Assembly (NCBI GenBank): GCA_947626405.1
Contig: CANQSE010000160.1
Coordinates: forward strand, 1 to 5,133
DNA: 5,133 nucleotides
Direction of reading: 5' to 3'
From: an uncultured Acetatifactor sp.
GTDB taxonomy: Bacteria; Bacillota; Clostridia; Lachnospirales; Lachnospiraceae
The translations under genes and the position numbers were made by a program. Positions 3,952 through 5,133 of the stretch are shown piece by piece; within the stretch, counting starts at the first letter, position 1; each line of letters starts with the position of its first letter. The notes under the pieces were generated by a model, which had not been told where the DNA came from, made no database searches, and saw nothing but the letters and a program-made list of their open reading frames with translations.

Positions 3952-5133
3952 ATGAGTACTACTTCAAAAGCGAGTCAAAGGATCAATGCTTTACTCGACG
4001 AAAACAGTTTCGTTGAGATCGGCGCTCTTGTGACGGCAAGAGCCACCGACTTCAATATGAAACCTAATGAAACTCCTTCTGACGGCTGTGTGACGGGGTA
4101 CGGGGTTGTGAACGGCAAGCCAGTGTACGTGTACAGTCAGGATGCTTCTGTGCTTAACGGCACTGTGGGAGAGATGCACGCCAAAAAGATCGTGAATCTC
4201 TATGACCTTGCCATGAAGACAGGCGCACCGGTCATCGGCCTCATTGATTCGGCCGGACTGAGGCTGCAGGAGGCGACAGACGCTCTCAATGCGTTTGGGA
4301 CAATCTATCTCAAACAGGCCATGGCGTCGGGAGTGATTCCCCAGATAACCGCCATCCTGGGAAGCTGCGGCGGCGGTCTGGCTCTGTTTCCCACGCTGAC
4401 CGACTTTACTTTTATGGAGGAGAAAAATGCAAAGCTGTTTGTGAACGCCCCCAACGCGCTGGACGGAAACGTTGTCACAAAATGCGATTCCGCGTCAGCA
4501 GCGTTCCAGGCAGAGGAGAGCGGCATCGTAGATGTCGTTTCAGACGAGGCTGCCGTACTTGAAAAGATCAGGGAGCTGATCACATTCCTGCCTGTCAATA
4601 ACGGCGAGGGAAGCGACATTGTGGAATGCAGCGACGATTTGAACCGCGCTGTTTCCGACATGGCGGGATTTGCGGGTGATACATCGGCCGCGCTTTCGCT
4701 TCTGGCGGATTCAAATGATTTCTTTGAGGTGAAAGCGGACTATGCAAAGGACATGGTGACAGGTTTTATGAAGCTGGACGGAGTCACCGTGGGAGCCGTG
4801 GCTAACCGCAGCGAGATCCTTGACGGGGAGGGCAAGGCCGTTGAGAAGTTCGACGCGGTCCTCTCGGCGGAGGGCTGTGAGAAGGCCGCTGATTTTGTAA
4901 ACTTCTGCGACGCATTCGAGATTCCGGTGCTGACGCTTACAAACGTAAAGGGCTATAAGGCCACAGTGGATTCCGAAAAGAGGATCGCAAAGGCGGCGGC
5001 TAAGCTTACGTTTGCACTGGCTCACGCAAGCGTGCCGAAGGTGAACGTCATCACCAGAAACGCTATGGGAACCGCGGGCATTGTAATGAATTCAAAGGCC
5101 ATAGGCGCGGATCTGACTCTTGCATGGCCTGAC
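3952..5133 (+). CDS. Carboxyltransferase subunit of a biotin-dependent acyl-CoA (de)carboxylase, MmdA-like, 3' end outside window
   Basis: The 394 residues visible belong to the crotonase-fold carboxyltransferase family (acyl-CoA carboxylase beta, methylmalonyl-CoA decarboxylase alpha), which moves a carboxyl group between an acyl-CoA and biotin in the cytoplasm. The N-terminal half contains SDGCVTGYGVVNGKPVYVYSQD (43-64), IDSAGLRLQEATDALNAFG (98-116, equivalent to DSGGARIQEG in relatives) and the oxyanion-hole region GSCGGGLALFPTLTDFTFM (137-155). The C-terminal half starts near FFEVKADYAKDMVTGF and includes ADFVNFCDAFEIPVLTL and MNSKAIGADLTLAWPD. Family members are about 450-520 residues, so perhaps 60-120 are missing. 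It has its own promoter and is the first gene of its unit. In Lachnospiraceae such genes often precede oadG, a biotin carrier and a sodium-pump beta subunit, which would make it part of a decarboxylase pump; that context is outside the window. The substrate cannot be told. Confidence 0.9.
   Translation, partial: MSTTSKASQRINALLDENSFVEIGALVTARATDFNMKPNETPSDGCVTGYGVVNGKPVYVYSQDASVLNGTVGEMHAKKIVNLYDLAMKTGAPVIGLIDSAGLRLQEATDALNAFGTIYLKQAMASGVIPQITAILGSCGGGLALFPTLTDFTFMEEKNAKLFVNAPNALDGNVVTKCDSASAAFQAEESGIVDVVSDEAAVLEKIRELITFLPVNNGEGSDIVECSDDLNRAVSDMAGFAGDTSAALSLLADSNDFFEVKADYAKDMVTGFMKLDGVTVGAVANRSEILDGEGKAVEKFDAVLSAEGCEKAADFVNFCDAFEIPVLTLTNVKGYKATVDSEKRIAKAAAKLTFALAHASVPKVNVITRNAMGTAGIVMNSKAIGADLTLAWPD

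Noticed and set aside
4305..5025. Minus-strand frames opposite the carboxyltransferase
   Set aside because: They are antisense shadows of a conserved gene and have no domain features.

Overview
The window looks like chromosome from an anaerobic Firmicute, most likely a Lachnospiraceae member of moderate GC content. This is inferred from strong Shine-Dalgarno sites, sigma-A type promoters in AT-rich gaps, a scpA-scpB pair followed by an S11 D-Ala-D-Ala carboxypeptidase, and a carboxyltransferase of the type I associate with that family. No database search was possible, so genus and species are not assigned.

Layout. Positions 1-353 hold no convincing gene. They contain two copies of a GC-rich repeat with a 189-bp period, packed with inverted repeats; the first copy is cut by the window edge. 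A good promoter (358-386) follows directly and leads into scpA (462-1208) and scpB (1250-1819), the two non-SMC subunits of the bacterial condensin. After a 100-bp gap comes a secreted D-alanyl-D-alanine carboxypeptidase (1920-3530), with a six-unit minisatellite between its signal peptide and catalytic domain. Its reading frame runs through a strong bidirectional terminator hairpin (3432-3480). A small unrecognised gene on the minus strand (3480-3851) converges on the same hairpin. A strong extended -10 promoter (3832-3859) then drives the last gene, an MmdA-like carboxyltransferase subunit (3952 onward) that is cut by the window end.

How the genes relate. ScpA and ScpB act together with SMC in chromosome compaction and segregation. 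The carboxypeptidase trims cell-wall stem peptides; its place beside scpB recalls the scpA-scpB-(ypuI)-dacB order in Bacillus subtilis, so this is probably old synteny. The carboxyltransferase is a separate transcription unit and probably opens a cluster for a biotin-dependent, possibly sodium-pumping, decarboxylase.

The core genes are ordinary. The parts worth a second look are the structured repeat at 1-353, the minisatellite in the secreted enzyme, the coding frame that passes through its own terminator, and the unnamed convergent gene. I found no evidence for a defence system, CRISPR array, transposase or phage gene.
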